Shown: positions 1 to 11,647 of the stretch, piece after piece
Position numbering within the stretch: position 1 is the first letter of the stretch
Layout of the letters: each line of letters starts with the position of its first letter
NCBI RefSeq assembly: GCF_032854445.1
Contig: NC_088296.1
Coordinates: 8,466,706-8,530,705 of the forward strand
Length of the DNA stretch: 64,000 bases
Direction: 5' to 3'
Source of the DNA: Liolophura sinensis
Lineage: Eukaryota; Mollusca; Polyplacophora; Chitonida; Chitonidae
Made by a program: the position numbers and the translations under genes
The notes under the pieces: model-generated
The model's input: the letters and a program-made list of their open reading frames with translations, nothing else
Databases searched by the model: none
What the model was told of the DNA's origin: nothing

Positions 1-389
1 CATCGCTTCGGGTGAGCTTGTCAACTTCTGCAGAGAGCACCACAGATGTATAATGCAAAGTTTCAGCGTAAAATGTATAGCTTACAATTACACATTTACA
101 GCGTTGTTGTCTCATGCATTTAAAACTATTGTGTTAAACATACCAACTGAGATTTATTGTTGAATCCAGTTTCTAAGAGTTACGTTAGGTGAACAGCGTT
201 GTTTGAAAATCACACGCTGACACATGTAGAATTGAGACGGTATATGCCGCCTAGGGACATACACAAATAACAGGTTTTTTTAAGATGACAGCATATTGCA
301 TTGAGTAATGTGTTTGCATGGTGTGTCTAAATGCTGTGCTGGTAAACTTAGTTTGCTAAAATGCCTGTGTTATTTATGTATTTGCTGCG

Positions 390-1545
390 GCAGTGTATTG
401 TGCTTCTCTGCCGTGTCAGTATACTGTGTCAAGGTGCGTTGCCAGATTACCGTGTCAAGGTTCAATGTCAGTATACTGTGCCAAGGTGCGGTGTCAGTAT
501 ACTGTGTCAAGATCCGGTGTCAGAATACTGTGTCAAGGTGCGGTGTCAGAATATTGTGTCATCGAGTGGTGTCTGTGTACATTGTCTTTTTGCGGTGAGA
601 GTATACCGCATGATACTGTGTCATGGTGCGGTGTCAGTGTACTTTGCCTAGGTGCGGTGTCAGTATATTGTGTTAAAATCCAGTGTCGTTATACTCTACC
701 TTAAAGCGGTGTCAGCATACACTGTCAAGGTGCAGTGTCAGTATTCTGTGTTAAGATGGTGTGTCAGTATTCTGTGTTAAGGTGGCGTGTCAGTATTCTG
801 TGTTAAGGTGGCGTGTTAGTATACTGTTTCAAGGTGCGGTGTCAGAATACTGTGTCAACGCGTGGTGTCAGTATACTGTGTCAAGATGCGGTGTCAAAAT
901 ACTGTGTCAACGCGTGGTGTCAGTTCACTGTGTAAAGGTGCCGTGTCGGTATTCTGTGGCTAGATTGAGTGTCACTTCACTGTGTCAAAGCACGGTATCA
1001 GTATTCTGTGTTCAGATGGTGTGTCAGTATTCTGTGTTCAGATGGTGTGTCAGTATTCTGTGTCGGGGAGGCGTGTCAGTATTCTGTGTTGGGGTGGGGT
1101 TTCAGTATTCTCTGTCCAGGAGGCCTGTAAGTGTACTGTACCTAGGTGCAGTGTTAGAATAATGTGCCCATGGGCAGTGTCAGTATACTGTGTCTAGGTG
1201 CGGTGTCAGTATACTGTGCCTAGATGCGGTGTCAGTGTACTGTGTCATTGCGCAGTGTCAGTATTCTGTATTGAGGTTGCGTGTCTGTGTACTGTGCCTG
1301 GGGACTTTGTCGGTATACTGTGCCTAGTTGCGGAGTCAAAATACTGCGTCAGGTTTCGGTGTGAGTATACTGTGCCTAGGCGCGTTGTTACTATACTGTG
1401 CCAAGGTGCAGTGTCAATATACTGTGCCACGGTGCAGTGACAGTATACTCTGTCAATGTGCAGTGTCAGTATACTGCGTCAAGGTGCAGGGTTAAAATAC
1501 TCTGTCAAGGTGAAGTGTCAGTATATTGTGTCAAGGTGCCCGTCT
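390..1545 (+). repeat. 26-bp degenerate minisatellite
   Basis: About 40 copies of a unit close to GTGTCAGTATACTGTGTCAA plus GGTGCG. Units vary by point changes and small indels. The same family in the opposite orientation fills 27490-28310, the mirror position in the right arm. Several open frames through the array are by-products of the repeat and are not genes. The array lies in what should be the intron just upstream of the gene A transmembrane exon. Confidence 0.93.
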
Positions 1546-1889
1546 TAGCCCAAATTTCACGACGGGTTCTTAATTCCTTTCAGTGCCAAAAACAACGCCA
1601 CTCAGCCGTAGTTTTCTTCCAACCGTAGCAGGCATTCAGCCCAACTCCATAATCTCATGGTTTTTTTTAATTTTAACTGGGGCATTTTAAATAATTTATC
1701 ATTTTTGCTAAAAAAATACATGCATGCTATGTTTTTCAACGGTATGCGCGATTTTAAACCATCTACCTTTCTTTAATTCATCTATCAGTTCTGCATGGGT
1801 CTGAATATGTTGTGTTTTATTTACTGAGAAACTGTGGTGGAAGATATGAAGTTTCCAGCGACACTTAAAAAGCGCAATCGTTCGAACGA

Positions 1890-2035
1890 GCATCGTTAAC
1901 CGTTTATTGTCACCAAGGCCTCATGGTCAGTCGGACCGTGAGAATCTACAAATTCACTGCCAAAGGCTGGATTTGAACACCCACTTGTGTATCGTAGCGA
2001 TTGAATGGCAGGGGCCTTAGACATTAGGCGACGGT
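1890..2035 (-). mobile_element. tRNA-like SINE fragment (family 3), copy A
   Basis: Read on the minus strand this holds CGCCTAATGTCTAAGGCCCC and, about 35 bases on, GTGTTCAAATCCAGCC, which resemble A and B boxes of an RNA polymerase III promoter. Closely related blocks sit at 7790-7925 (minus) and 24832-24980 (plus), always at the same place inside segment copies A, B and C. It therefore predates their duplication. Confidence 0.5.
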
Positions 2036-2739
2036 TGTATCTTTATGACTTGTGTATGCCTGTATGTCGATAAGGATGTACATGTACAAACGGTAATGAC
2101 TTGTCTAGTGCGTGTAGATGTATTTACAATGAGTACAAGTTTGTTTCTTGATAATGTATTCTCAAGCATTAGAAGATAAAAGCCTGTAAAATGTGCCGTT
2201 TTCTGCCCAAAATGAGTTCGCATTATGCTGTGTGTATCCCGGCAAGGTGTTTTAATTATACGGACGTAGTAATGGCCATAGCGGTGGGGTTTTCTCTCCT
2301 CACGCAGTACTCATATAGAATATGTCATAGGTAAGATTTCAGAGAACTGCAAAAAAAGAAAACAAAAAAAAAAAAAACAAGAGCCTAGCATACATGTCTT
2401 TATAAGGATAAGGAAACAGATGAGACATAACAGCCCACCTTGTCACAAACCAGGAACACTCAACATATGAGTGCTTATTTCCTTATTCGGGCGTGTTAGC
2501 GAATTCTGACCATATAAAATGTTGTCACCAACTTGATGAGTATTGATTTACCCGAGTATGTTCCTTAGCAGACAGTTGAGTTATTCAAAAGCCTTTCATG
2601 ACCTTCATGTCATTAACGTATTAAAACCCGTTAAGTGCGTCATAGCCAGATAAGTATGAAGTAGATATCTGAATTACAACTTCTCGCGTAAACTACGGCG
2701 TTTCAGTTAACATTATAGCGAAAAGTGTCGACATCAATA

Positions 2740-2860
2740 AATAAATTATCGATATCTGTCACCAGTCATCAATATAAGTTTCATTTATCGATATCGATAA
2801 TCAAGTGATCGGTATAATTTTCATTTATCGATATCGATATATAGATTAGCAACATCGAGA
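2740..2860. repeat. ATCGATATCGATAA-rich stretch, copy A
   Basis: Repeated blocks of TTATCGATATCGATAA with short spacers give several small palindromes. Equivalent stretches occur at 8620-8740 and 23720-23840 in copies B and C. No function is visible. Confidence 0.65.
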
Positions 2861-3118
2861 AACAGAAGCCATTTATCCCGAACAGCCGGAGTCAGACTCC
2901 GTGACGATGACACGCTTTATATCTGGCGGACAAGTGTGTCTCACAAGTACTAAGGCAAAATTAATGCAGTGATTTTTTAAATAAGGAAATTAAAGTCGCG
3001 TAGCCTGGAGAGTGTTTGAGAATATTGTTCAAATATCCACACTTGCTGACAAGTGTTTGTACGAGTGTCTTTAAGGCACAGTCAACATATAACCACACAT
3101 CCATGCTCTATTGCGCTT

Positions 3119-3255
3119 GGGGACTTCGTGGCTCAGCGCAGCGCAACGACTCAGGAGCCTCTCACCAATGCGGTTGCTGTAAGTTCAAGTCCAGTTCAAG
3201 TTCAATATTTTTGAGTACGGCGTAAAACACCAATGAAATCAATGAATAAAATCTG
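3119..3255 (+). mobile_element. Family 1 SINE, internally deleted, with target duplication
   Basis: The head reads GACTTCGTGGCTCAGCGCAG and continues through the GCGGTTGCTGTAAGTTCAAG box B region, then jumps to the 3' tail ATTTTTGAGTACGGCGTAAA. The middle of the element is missing. It is flanked by direct repeats TTGCGCTT (3111-3118 and 3256-3263). Copies B and C of the host segment lack it at this place, so it inserted after the segment was duplicated. Confidence 0.85.
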
Positions 3256-4704
3256 TTGCGCTTAGTGCGGTAACAAAAGACGGTGATGGGTTTCGTTATT
3301 TCTATAACATTCTGAGTGATTCTATCAACGCTGTTGGTGAGAGGTGAGAAGCGCCTTTGAGGAAGTATTTTCGTTAGGATATTTTGCACGTATTTTGGAT
3401 GTGTTCGCGTTAACTGGTCACACCTGTTTCATAATCATGTTGCGTGTTGACAGCAAGGGATAAACCTATGGTACGCTCTAAAAACGCTACATCTATGTAT
3501 ACATACACATTTGACTATATATTAGTTTTTGAGGAAACCATCAGACAAGATCAATGTGTTCGAATCTAGCTCTCGGTGTTTCGGCTGCGGCGTCAAGTAA
3601 GGAAGTTTGCCAGACAAAGGTTGACTGTTTTCTCAACCGATGAACATGACAGCCGCCATAACAATTGAAAACTCTGCATATCCGCGTTAAACAGTAACCA
3701 AACAAACATATAAATGAATATGATTTTTTACGGAGACGATAAGTAATATCGAATATATTTTATATTCGACACAAATGCATTTTGATTAATTCTAAATCAG
3801 TGACATCTGCTATATAATGTCATTGACATTAGTGTATTTTTTGTCCAGTCCGCCTCAAGCCATGCTGCTAGAGGACGTGTAAATTCTTTCTATATAAGCA
3901 TTCAGATGAACAGCTGAAATGAAACGCTGATGTAAATTGCCAAGAGGCCTTATTTCACGAGTACCAAGTGTTTATTTGTCAACTATCACACACTGACGTC
4001 GGTGATTTGATTTGTTATCTGCGCTTTACTTTTTTATGCTGATAATATTCCCGGGAAAACAAAATTGGCTATATCTTGATCTTGATAAAGTGATCATCGG
4101 CCGATTAGAGATCCTATTATTTCTATTGCTGCTTCTTCGTGGAGTTCAATGTCGTCTCCGGTAGGCAATCTTCCAAGCTCTTCAGTATACAGAGATGGCA
4201 TTGGCGTGATTTCTTCTCTGGCTCGTTTCTTCGAGGTTGCAAGAAACTTGTATACATTAGGGATATGCTGGGTTTGGTCAGGGGTTATGGTTATTTAAGC
4301 TGATGACAATATCATTATCAGTGCAAAGCCCATCTCGACACCCGATAAAATCACATCTCGACCAGCATTTGGTGTCAAGTTTCCTCTTTCCTCTATACAA
4401 AAAGCCGTTCATATGTAGTGTGCGCCCCCTGCGCTTGCCGGTAGCAAATTGTACTTTGGTCATAGGAGCGGCCATTGTAAGTGTTAACTAAGTTATGCTG
4501 GAATCACAGGAATTATTTCTGTTAATATACAAGAGCCTGCCAAAAGTGAACATTTTACAGACTAGAGTGACTGCTGACAAGTGACTAGATTCCAATGTCA
4601 GTCAGGCGATAATCGGATTATAGTATTCCGCTGAGAAGACTATGGGATGTCCTAATCTCTGGCGTAGGCATAAGTGGAATGAATTAATTTCGAATCGTAG
4701 TCGT

Positions 4705-4950
4705 AAGTGGAAGACACCGCGGTGTCGTTATTCTCTGTCGAAGATCGGTGTCAATATGCCTTGCTTAAGTACCGTGTCAGTATGCTATATCACACTGCGG
4801 TGTCATTATACTGTGTCCGGGTACGGCATCAGTAAAATGTGTCCAGGTACGGTGTCAGCATACACTATCAATGTACGATGTCAGTATACTTTTTCTTAGT
4901 ACGTTGACGGTAATGCTGTGCCTAGGTACGATGTCAGTATGTTGTGCGTA
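4705..4950 (+). repeat. Continuation of the 26-bp minisatellite
   Basis: About nine diverged units resembling GTGTCAGTATACTGTG plus a GTACG linker, the same family as 390-1545. Together with that block it brackets segment copy A. In the right arm the equivalent array at 27490-28310 is uninterrupted. Confidence 0.8.
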
Positions 4951-5102
4951 CCTGTCGCACATGGCGTTTACCAAAAGCACCACCAACATATGCAGTAACA
5001 TTATTTAGTTGGATTTGTCAAATAGTGGTGAAGCAGCCTCCAAAATCAATCAAACAGTTTGAGGCATTAAACAGCATAAAATACCCATCGTTCTCTTTGT
5101 AG

Positions 5103-5203
5103 GTTCAGACAGTTAATCGCTGACGATTGGATTGTCAGTGGCATTAGGCCTAGCCCTTTGTCTGGCAGCGATTGTATCAGTTGCTCTCATTGTTGTCATT
5201 TTG
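5103..5203 (+). pseudogene. Gene A transmembrane exon, broken
   Basis: The acceptor CTCTTTGTAG and donor GTAAGTC are intact. By alignment to the intact mirror exon of gene C (27335-27236), the frame encodes a hydrophobic helix with residues IGLSVALGLALCLAAIVSVA. Two lesions are visible. TAA at 5114-5116 replaces the AAA lysine codon found in gene C. One extra base before the donor makes the exon 101 nt instead of 100, which puts the next exon (6123) out of frame. If spliced, the product would stop just before the membrane helix. It could be a secreted form, but decay is simpler. The stalk and EGF exons of this gene would lie left of the window. Confidence 0.8.
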
Positions 5204-5289
5204 GTAAGTCTTTGGAACGGTGAGCACATCCCAGTGTATGCGATCATGGACAAAAGAAATGAGTGAAAAATAGTATGTGGGTATATATG

Positions 5290-5420
5290 TGTTTGGTGCC
5301 TTACGCCTCGTTCAGGAATTTTTCACTCTCTCAACCGAGGTATTAATGCGGGAGGAAAACGGACAGAGCCTGGCGGAAATCAGGGATCATCCGCAGTGTT
5401 TGACAAACCCTCAGACACAT
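5290..5420 (-). mobile_element. Family 1 SINE fragment shared by both arms
   Basis: The reverse complement of the SINE core and tail is recognisable: TTACGCCTCGTTCAGGAATT, then GGGAGGAAAACGGACAGAGC, then ATCCGCAGTG. A related SINE remnant lies at 27100-27190 in the mirror part of the right arm, so this insertion predates the inverted duplication. Confidence 0.6.
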
Positions 5421-6122
5421 GACTGGGCGGGAATCCAGTATGAACCCAAAGCGATCAGGCTACTGCGTGGTCCTCTATTGCAGATAATCAGCTGAAAAAC
5501 AACAAGCCAAAAATGACATGTGGCAGTAGTGTAAATCTGACGAACTTATTCCTTCGATGCAGTGCACATGATATTGTTCTGGACCACTGCGTCACGATGC
5601 GCCACGCAAAAGTATAGTCTACAATACAGTTGGAGAATTTTCGTCACCATCATCAAGTACTGCAATCTTGCTATCTAATAAAACTCGGAACCGTCTAGCA
5701 AGTCGAAAATTCTTAAGAAAGGTGCCAAATAACAGTCAAGTAAAGCAAAATGGATATATTCTGGAAACCTAAATACACAAAGGATAGATTTTGATTGGCT
5801 GCTGTGAGAGACGGACACGTCCAGATTGGCTAAGCTAAAGCTGAGGTGTGGCAAATTTGCTTAAGCCAAGGTTGCAGGGTTTAACCCAGGAAATTCTCCA
5901 CGGTTAGCCATTAATCGTCGATTCTGTATTCCTTTAAGGCGGGGGAAATCAAGTCACACGGTACATGTCATTTTCACAAATTTAGCACATTTGTACTGAA
6001 AAAAAAATGAGGAGAATTCTTTTGTTAGTAAGGCATATCTAGCCTTACAAAGCAACTACCACAGATTTTCCAAGATTTACCCGCCTTTTCCAAATTTTAC
6101 AAAGTTCTTTATATTTTGTCAG
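5420..6122 (+). other. Intron between gene A TM and tail exons
   Basis: About 700 bases of unique-looking intron sequence. Its mirror in the right arm is about 26438-27100. It ends in a pyrimidine-rich stretch and the acceptor ATTTTGTCAG. No other feature was recognised. Confidence 0.6.
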
Positions 6123-6453
6123 GAGACAACGGCGTTCTAAACCAGGACAAAGCACAGATTCTACCCTGCAAGGTATGGCCTCAAATCAAAACACCCCCAC
6201 GGTGGAATTGGTTCACAATAACGAGAATTCTTCCAGTCGAGCGGAAGTTTGTACGCACTTTGTTGACGCGCACTCCAGTGATCGGCCAGAAATGAAAGGG
6301 CCAACTTACGATACTTACGATACGGGCCAACTTACGGGAGCAGAAAACGTCCATGACGTCTCCAATCCAAACAACTACTGCGCATATGTGGATATTGTAC
6401 CAACCAGTGAAGTTGGGAGCTATTGCAACTCTGCAAACACATTTGACCTATAG
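6123..6453 (+). CDS. Gene A cytoplasmic tail exon, 109 residues
   Basis: Starts after acceptor TTTTGTCAG and ends at TAG (6451-6453). It is homologous throughout to the tail exon of gene C (26437-26089): both begin with RQRRSK or KQRRSK, then STLQ-MASN, then TPTVELVH or IPTVELVH. The tail is hydrophilic and holds tyrosines in GPTYDTYDTGQL and CAYVDIVP. These could be phosphorylation or adaptor sites, but none fits a strict ITIM or ITAM. The frame is open, although the preceding exon (5103-5203) no longer joins it in frame. This may be recent decay, or the exon may be used in another splice form. Confidence 0.65.
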
Positions 6454-6599
6454 TATACAAACTTGGGTCAATACACAACTTTGACCACACAACGTTAATA
6501 AGCTAAGGGCATTTCGTCTAACCGGTCCTTTTCTTTATAAATTTACATATAAATCAGTGGACATTGAGTGTATAATACATTTAAATCTCTTATCATGTA

Positions 6600-7255
6600 C
6601 ATTTACCCGCAATGTGCACTAAGCAATTTGCGTCCGATTTTAATCCTTGGGATCCACGGTCAATTATTTTGCTGTTGTTGGTTTCATGACCATTTGTGTT
6701 ACTTCTCACTATATTCAAGGTCATTTCCATTACTTTCCATTACTGGCACGGCCATTTGTGTTTCTTCAAGGCCGTTTGTGTTTATTTTCATTACTATCAC
6801 GGCCTACTGTGTTACTTCTCATTACTGTAAAAGTGTATTGTGTTCTCCCTAAGTACCTTCACAGCCATTTGTGTTTCTTCTCATTACTTGTACGTCTGCA
6901 CAACCTTTTGTGTGTTAATTTTTACGTCTGTTTGTATGTATTTTACTTACTTCAAAGGACATATCATTTGCAATCGATTGCTTTTATGGCTATTTTGTGT
7001 TCCTTCTAAATACTAACGTTGGCTGTCTTGTGGTTCGTCTAAACACTCTGTTGGCAATTTCTGTTTCTCACACAGTCAGTTGTTTTCAAATTTCTTTCTC
7101 GGCCATTTTCTGCTCTTCAGATTAACATCAGGTCAATTGCCTGTTTTTCTCATTATTTTATCGGCCACTTCTATTCCAATTTCTTCCAAGGGCGTTTGCG
7201 ATCCTTCACATTACTGTCACGGCCGTTTGTTTTTCATATATACGTCTGCAGACAA
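6600..7255 (+). repeat. 31-bp degenerate minisatellite
   Basis: Units resemble GGCCATTTGTGTTTCTTCTC plus ATTACTGTCAC. The mirror array in the right arm is at 25300-25985 in opposite orientation. It lies just after the tail exons of genes A and C respectively. Open frames inside follow from the repeat. Confidence 0.88.
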
Positions 7256-7789
7256 TCGTCCTTGAGAATCACCTGAACCCGACTTTTACGACGGGTCCTA
7301 TATTCTTTTGTATGCTAAATAACGACGCCATTCAACTGTAGTCATCTCCAGTCGTAGTATGCATTCAGCCCAAATCCAAACCGCATGGTGATCAGCGACT
7401 GTGGTCATTTTTTTATGTTTTTTTTTATTGATTTGCAGAATTTTATATCATGTATTTTTTGTTGTTATTTATCTATCAGTTCTATATGGTTTTGTATATG
7501 CCGTGCTTTACTGGTAAGAAGTATAGCTGACTCGGCTGCAACATTGTGTTTGTAGGGTTATATATCTGGTGAAGGGGGTTTTTTCTGCTTCTTGCTATGT
7601 TTGGTTCTCTACACCCATGCATGGATTGGTTCATTGTTGTTTAGAGCCACACAGAAGAACTTTTCAGTTATACGATGGTGTTCAGTGATATAGGTTGGGT
7701 ACCTTTGACAAGTTACTAAGGATCTTTGGTGGAAGATAAATGGTTTCCAGTGACATTCAGGAAGCGCAATTGGTCGTACGAGAATCGTT

Positions 7790-7925
7790 AACCGTTTATT
7801 GTCACCAAGGCCTCATGATCAGTAAGACCGGGAGAATCTACAAGCTCACTGTCCAAGGCCGGGTTTGAACACCAACTTGTGGACCGTAGCAACTGAATGG
7901 CATGGGCCTTAGACACTAGGCGACG
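7790..7925 (-). mobile_element. tRNA-like SINE fragment (family 3), copy B
   Basis: Read on minus: CGCCTAGTGTCTAAGGCCCA, then GTTGGTGTTCAAACCCGGCC. The A-box and B-box-like spacing is the same as in copies A and C. Confidence 0.5.
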
Positions 7926-8619
7926 GACTTTAGGACTTGTGTATGCCTGTATATCGATAAGCGATTCAGGTGCGTACTTTCCATTGCATTTGTGATGTAC
8001 ATGCATAGACGACAATGACATGTCCAGTGCGTGGAGATGCATTTAAAATGAGTCAGAGTTTGTTACTTGATGATGTATTCTTAAGGATTCTATGTCCATT
8101 ACCAGATAAAAGCCGGTAAAATGTGCCGTTTTCAGCCAAATGTGACTTTCAAATGTGTTGTATGCATCACCGCAAGGTGTGTGAATTATGCAGAAGTAGG
8201 AATGGCCATTGCGGTGAGGTCTTTTTTCCTCACACAGTATTTTACATAGATCATATCACAGGTAAAATTTCAAAGAACTGTCAAAAAATGTCTCGTATAC
8301 ATGTTTTTGTGGTGCCTGGAGGCAAGGATAAGGAAGTAGACATGGCGTAACAGCCCATCTGTGAGGAAACAGGAAAGCTCAAAAGATGCTTATTTCCTCA
8401 TTCGTGCATTTTAACGAATTCTGACCAGGTAAATTGTTGTCACTAACTTGGTGAGTATGGTTTTACCCGAGTATGTTCCTTAGCGGACAGTTGCGCTATT
8501 GTAAAGCTTTTCGTGACCTTCATGTCGATAGCATGTAAAAACATGTTAAGTGCGCCATAACCATATAAGTATTAAGTAGATATCAGATTAACAACTTCTC
8601 CCATAAACTATGGTCTTCC

Positions 8620-8740
8620 AGTTAAACGTTTAATTATTGATATCAATAATTCATTGATCGACATAACTTTCAATTATTGATATCGATATATAAATTAGCA
8701 ACATCGATAAATGGCCGCGATTTATCGATATCGGCAGGCG
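8620..8740. repeat. ATCGATATCGATAA-rich stretch, copy B
   Basis: Counterpart of the stretches at 2740 and 23720. It contains several short palindromes centred on ATCGAT or GATATC. Confidence 0.6.
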
Positions 8741-10029
8741 ATCATAATGAGACGCCTTGACCCATAAAATATGACCTACGGAACGTTCAAATACGAAGAG
8801 AAACGTCCTGGCAAGGTTAAGAAGCGATGTGTTATAGACAATACACATCACATGAAACGCAAGTTCTTCAGCTTCTAATTCTTCTATCCTTTCAACTTCC
8901 TTTGTGACCAATAGCTTGAAACATTCTGAGAGAACAATTGGGTGCAGATAAATAATTTGCAAGTTTTTTGAAGCTTGCATATTTAATGACATAAAGAAAT
9001 TATTTTAGGCGCATTTTCATAATAATTGTATGCAAAAATTCCACTGAAATAAGTGCTTAGTGGTTGAAAGTTAGAAAATTTACAGTAACCAAGGCTTTTT
9101 TGGTTTTTTTTTTTTTGCATTTGGCAACGTTTGATGCCATAAGTTTGCAAGTACCGTGGCAAAATACATTATCAGTAACGGGAATGACGCATATGCAAGA
9201 TATTACACGGAAACAGCCGAAGTCAGACTCCGTGACGATGACATACTAGATATTTGGATGGCTGTTCAGCGTCACCAGTACTAATGGAAAATAAATGGGG
9301 TGATTTTTTAAACAAGGATGTTACAGTCGCGTAGCCTAGAGCGTCTTTAAAAATGTAAATATTGTTCAGATATGTGTACTCACTTACAACATTTTTACAC
9401 GAGTGTCTTTAAAACCAGTTCACATATAACCACACAATCGTGTCCTATCGCGCTTAGTACTGTAATAAGAGATGATGATGGGTTTTGTTATTCCTATAAC
9501 ATTGTGTGTGATTCTGTCAACGCTGTTGGTGGGGGGTGAGTAGCGCATTTTAGGCAGAATTTTCGTAAGGTAATTTCCAGGTATTATTTATATGTTTGCG
9601 TTAACTGGACATATCTCTTTCGTGATCATGTTTCGGTTTGTGGGCAGGGAATGCACTTATCGCATGCCCGAAACACGCAACATCCGGGTCTACATACACA
9701 TATGACAATAGCTTAGCTTGTGAGGAGACCATAAGACAACATCAATGAGGCCGTGACAGCTACCATAAAAGTTCAGAGCTCTTCAGAGCAGCGTTAAAGA
9801 ATCACCATGTCAATATGCAAAAAAAAAATGATTTTCCATAAAGACTGTGAGTTAATTACGAACATATTTCATTTTCGACAAAAATACAGATTTTGAGTAA
9901 TTCTATACCAGTGATACCTGATATATAATGCCATTAACATGACTGCAGTTTTTGTTTGGCCCCGCGTAGGCCATGTTGCTAGAGAACGTGTAAGTTGTTA
10001 CTGTCTAAGCGTTCACATGAAGCCTTATT

Positions 10030-11075
10030 TCACTGGTACCGTGTGATCATTTGCCAGCTATTACACTGCCGTCGGTGCTCTGGTTTTACCCTCTATGCTG
10101 TAGCCATATTTCAGCGGTTACGTGTGATCATTTGCCAGCTATCACACTGTCGTCGCTGCTCTGGTTTTACCCTCTATGCTGTAGCCATATTTCAGCGGTT
10201 ACGTGTGAGCATTTGCCAGCTATCACACTGTTGTTGCTGCCCTGGTTTTACCCTCTATGCTGTAGCCATATTTCAGCGGTTACGTGTGATCATTTGCCAG
10301 CTATCACATTGGCGTCGGTGCTCTGGTTTTAATCTCTATGCTGTAGCCATATTTCAGCTGCTATGTGTGATCATTTGCCAGCTATCACACTGTCGTCGGT
10401 ACACTGGTTTTACCCTCTATGCTGTAGCCATATTTCAGCTACTACGTGTGATCATTTGCCAGCTATCACACTGTCGTCGGTACTCTGGTTTTACCCTCTA
10501 TGCTGTAGCCATATTTCAGCGGTTACGTGTGAGCATTTGCCAGCTATCACATTGGCGTCGGTGCTCTGGTTTTACCCTCTATGCTGTAGACATATTTCAG
10601 CGGTTACGTGTGATCATTTGCCAGCTATCACACTGTCGTCGGTGCTCCGGTTTTACTCTCTATGCTGTAGACATATTTCGGTGGTTACGTGTGATCATTT
10701 GCCAGCTATCACACTGTCGTCGCTGCTCTGGTTTTACCCTCTATGCTGTAGCCATATTTCAGCGGTTACGTGTGAGCATTTGCCAGCTATCACATTGGCG
10801 TCGGTGCTCTGGTTTTACCCTCTATACTGTAGACATATTTCAGCGGTTACGTGTGAGTATTTGCCAGCTATCACACTGTCGTCGGTGCTCCGGTTTTACT
10901 CTCTATGCTGTAGCCATATTTCGGTGGTTACGTGTGATCATTTGCCAGCTATCACACTGTCGTCGCTGCTCTGGTTTTACCCTCTATGCTGTAGCCATAT
11001 TTCAGCGGTTACGTGTGAGCATTTGCCAGCTATCACACTGTCGTCGGTGCTGTGCTTTCTTTTCCATGCTGTACT
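10030..11075 (+). repeat. 81-bp tandem array, about 13 units
   Basis: The unit is about 81 bp and includes TGATCATTTGCCAGCTATCA, then CGGTGCTCTGGTTTTACCCT, then TGCTGTAGCCATATTTC. Starts of successive units at 10120, 10201 and 10282 fix the period. Units are highly alike, so the array is young. The corresponding places in segment copies A (about 3970-4045) and C (about 22480-22380) hold a single unit, so expansion occurred only in this copy. Because 81 is divisible by 3, two frames stay open across the array (up to 365 codons). Neither has coding support. Confidence 0.95.
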
Positions 11076-11491
11076 TTTTTATGCTGATATGATTCCAGGG
11101 CTGATATGTTGATATGTTTTCCGTCGTTTTGGATGAGATACATGTAGAAAAGACATTAATAATGACATTTCCGTATTTTCCAAAGATAATGATTTGAATT
11201 TTTATTTCATGTATTTAATTTGTGGAAACTATTCATCATCAAAGAGAACTAATTGCAAAGGGTTAGATAGACCAGAAAAGTAATAACATTGACCTTATTT
11301 CGGGCAATTTCTATCGCTCTTAATGACCGTTTAGAATCTGTCTTTGCATTTGCCAAATACAACTGTCAATAACTGAAAATAGTGTTTGGCCCGTTTTTGT
11401 CTTTTTTATTAATGAACTTAGACTGTTGCTGTATTTAGGAAAGGGGGTTCATTCTGGTGAATTTTATACGTCTGTCAGTATGTTTTTTCAG

Positions 11492-11647
11492 CCCCAACTG
11501 CTGACAAGTGTCGTGGAATGTGTGGGCATGGTACATCATGCCACCCAGAACCGTGTCCAGACAGATGTTTTAACTGCAGATGTGACTCGGGCTTTGCTCA
11601 ACGCACACGTGTCAATGGATCCATACCACCTGTGTATTATTGCTTAA
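11492..11647 (+). CDS. Gene B exon: first EGF-like module
   Basis: Acceptor TTTTTTCAG, 156 nt, donor GTAAGT after TAT TGC TTA A. It is phase 1 at both ends. Nine cysteines include CRGMCGHGTSC, CPDRC and CRCDSGF. The CxCxxGF-like turn is typical of EGF modules. The exon corresponds in position to gene C exon 2 but is longer and richer in cysteine. Confidence 0.82.
   Translation, partial: PQLLTSVVECVGMVHHATQNRVQTDVLTADVTRALLNAHVSMDPYHLCIIA

Larger units (their letters stand above)
1545..4640 (+). repeat. Segmental copy A inserted within the minisatellite
   Basis: This segment is a diverged copy of 7258-11080 (copy B, same strand) and of 25260-22380 (copy C, minus strand). Shared landmarks are the ACGACGGGT start, the SINE-like block at 1890-2035, the ATCGATATCGAT stretch near 2740-2860, the GACTCCGTGACGATGACA stretch near 2900, and the GTGCGTTAAC-type stretch near 3400. 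It interrupts the 26-bp minisatellite, which resumes at about 4705. No coding exon was recognised in it. Homology becomes weak after about 4060, and 4060-4640 holds nothing I can identify. Confidence 0.75.
7258..11080 (+). repeat. Segmental copy B
   Basis: Intergenic segment between gene A and the visible exons of gene B. It is homologous to copy A (1545-4640) and, inverted, to copy C (25260-22380). It holds a SINE-like block (7790-7925), an ATCGATATCGAT stretch (8620-8740) and the 81-bp array (10030-11075). A first exon for gene B should lie in or before this segment, but I could not find a convincing signal-peptide exon ending with one base plus GT. Confidence 0.8.

Noticed and set aside
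308-1628. Cys/Val-rich open frames such as those reading QYTVSRCGVSILCQ
   Set aside because: By-product of the 26-bp minisatellite. All three frames read similarly and no splice or start context exists.
3121-3200. Possible tRNA genes at SINE heads with A and B box-like motifs
   Set aside because: The boxes belong to tRNA-derived SINEs. None folds into a complete cloverleaf with an anticodon arm and acceptor stem by eye.
9995-11112. Long plus-strand open frames of 365 and 249 codons
   Set aside because: They are open only because the 81-bp unit is divisible by three and lacks stops. Two frames are open at once, there is no ATG-led domain, and the unit occurs singly in noncoding positions elsewhere.
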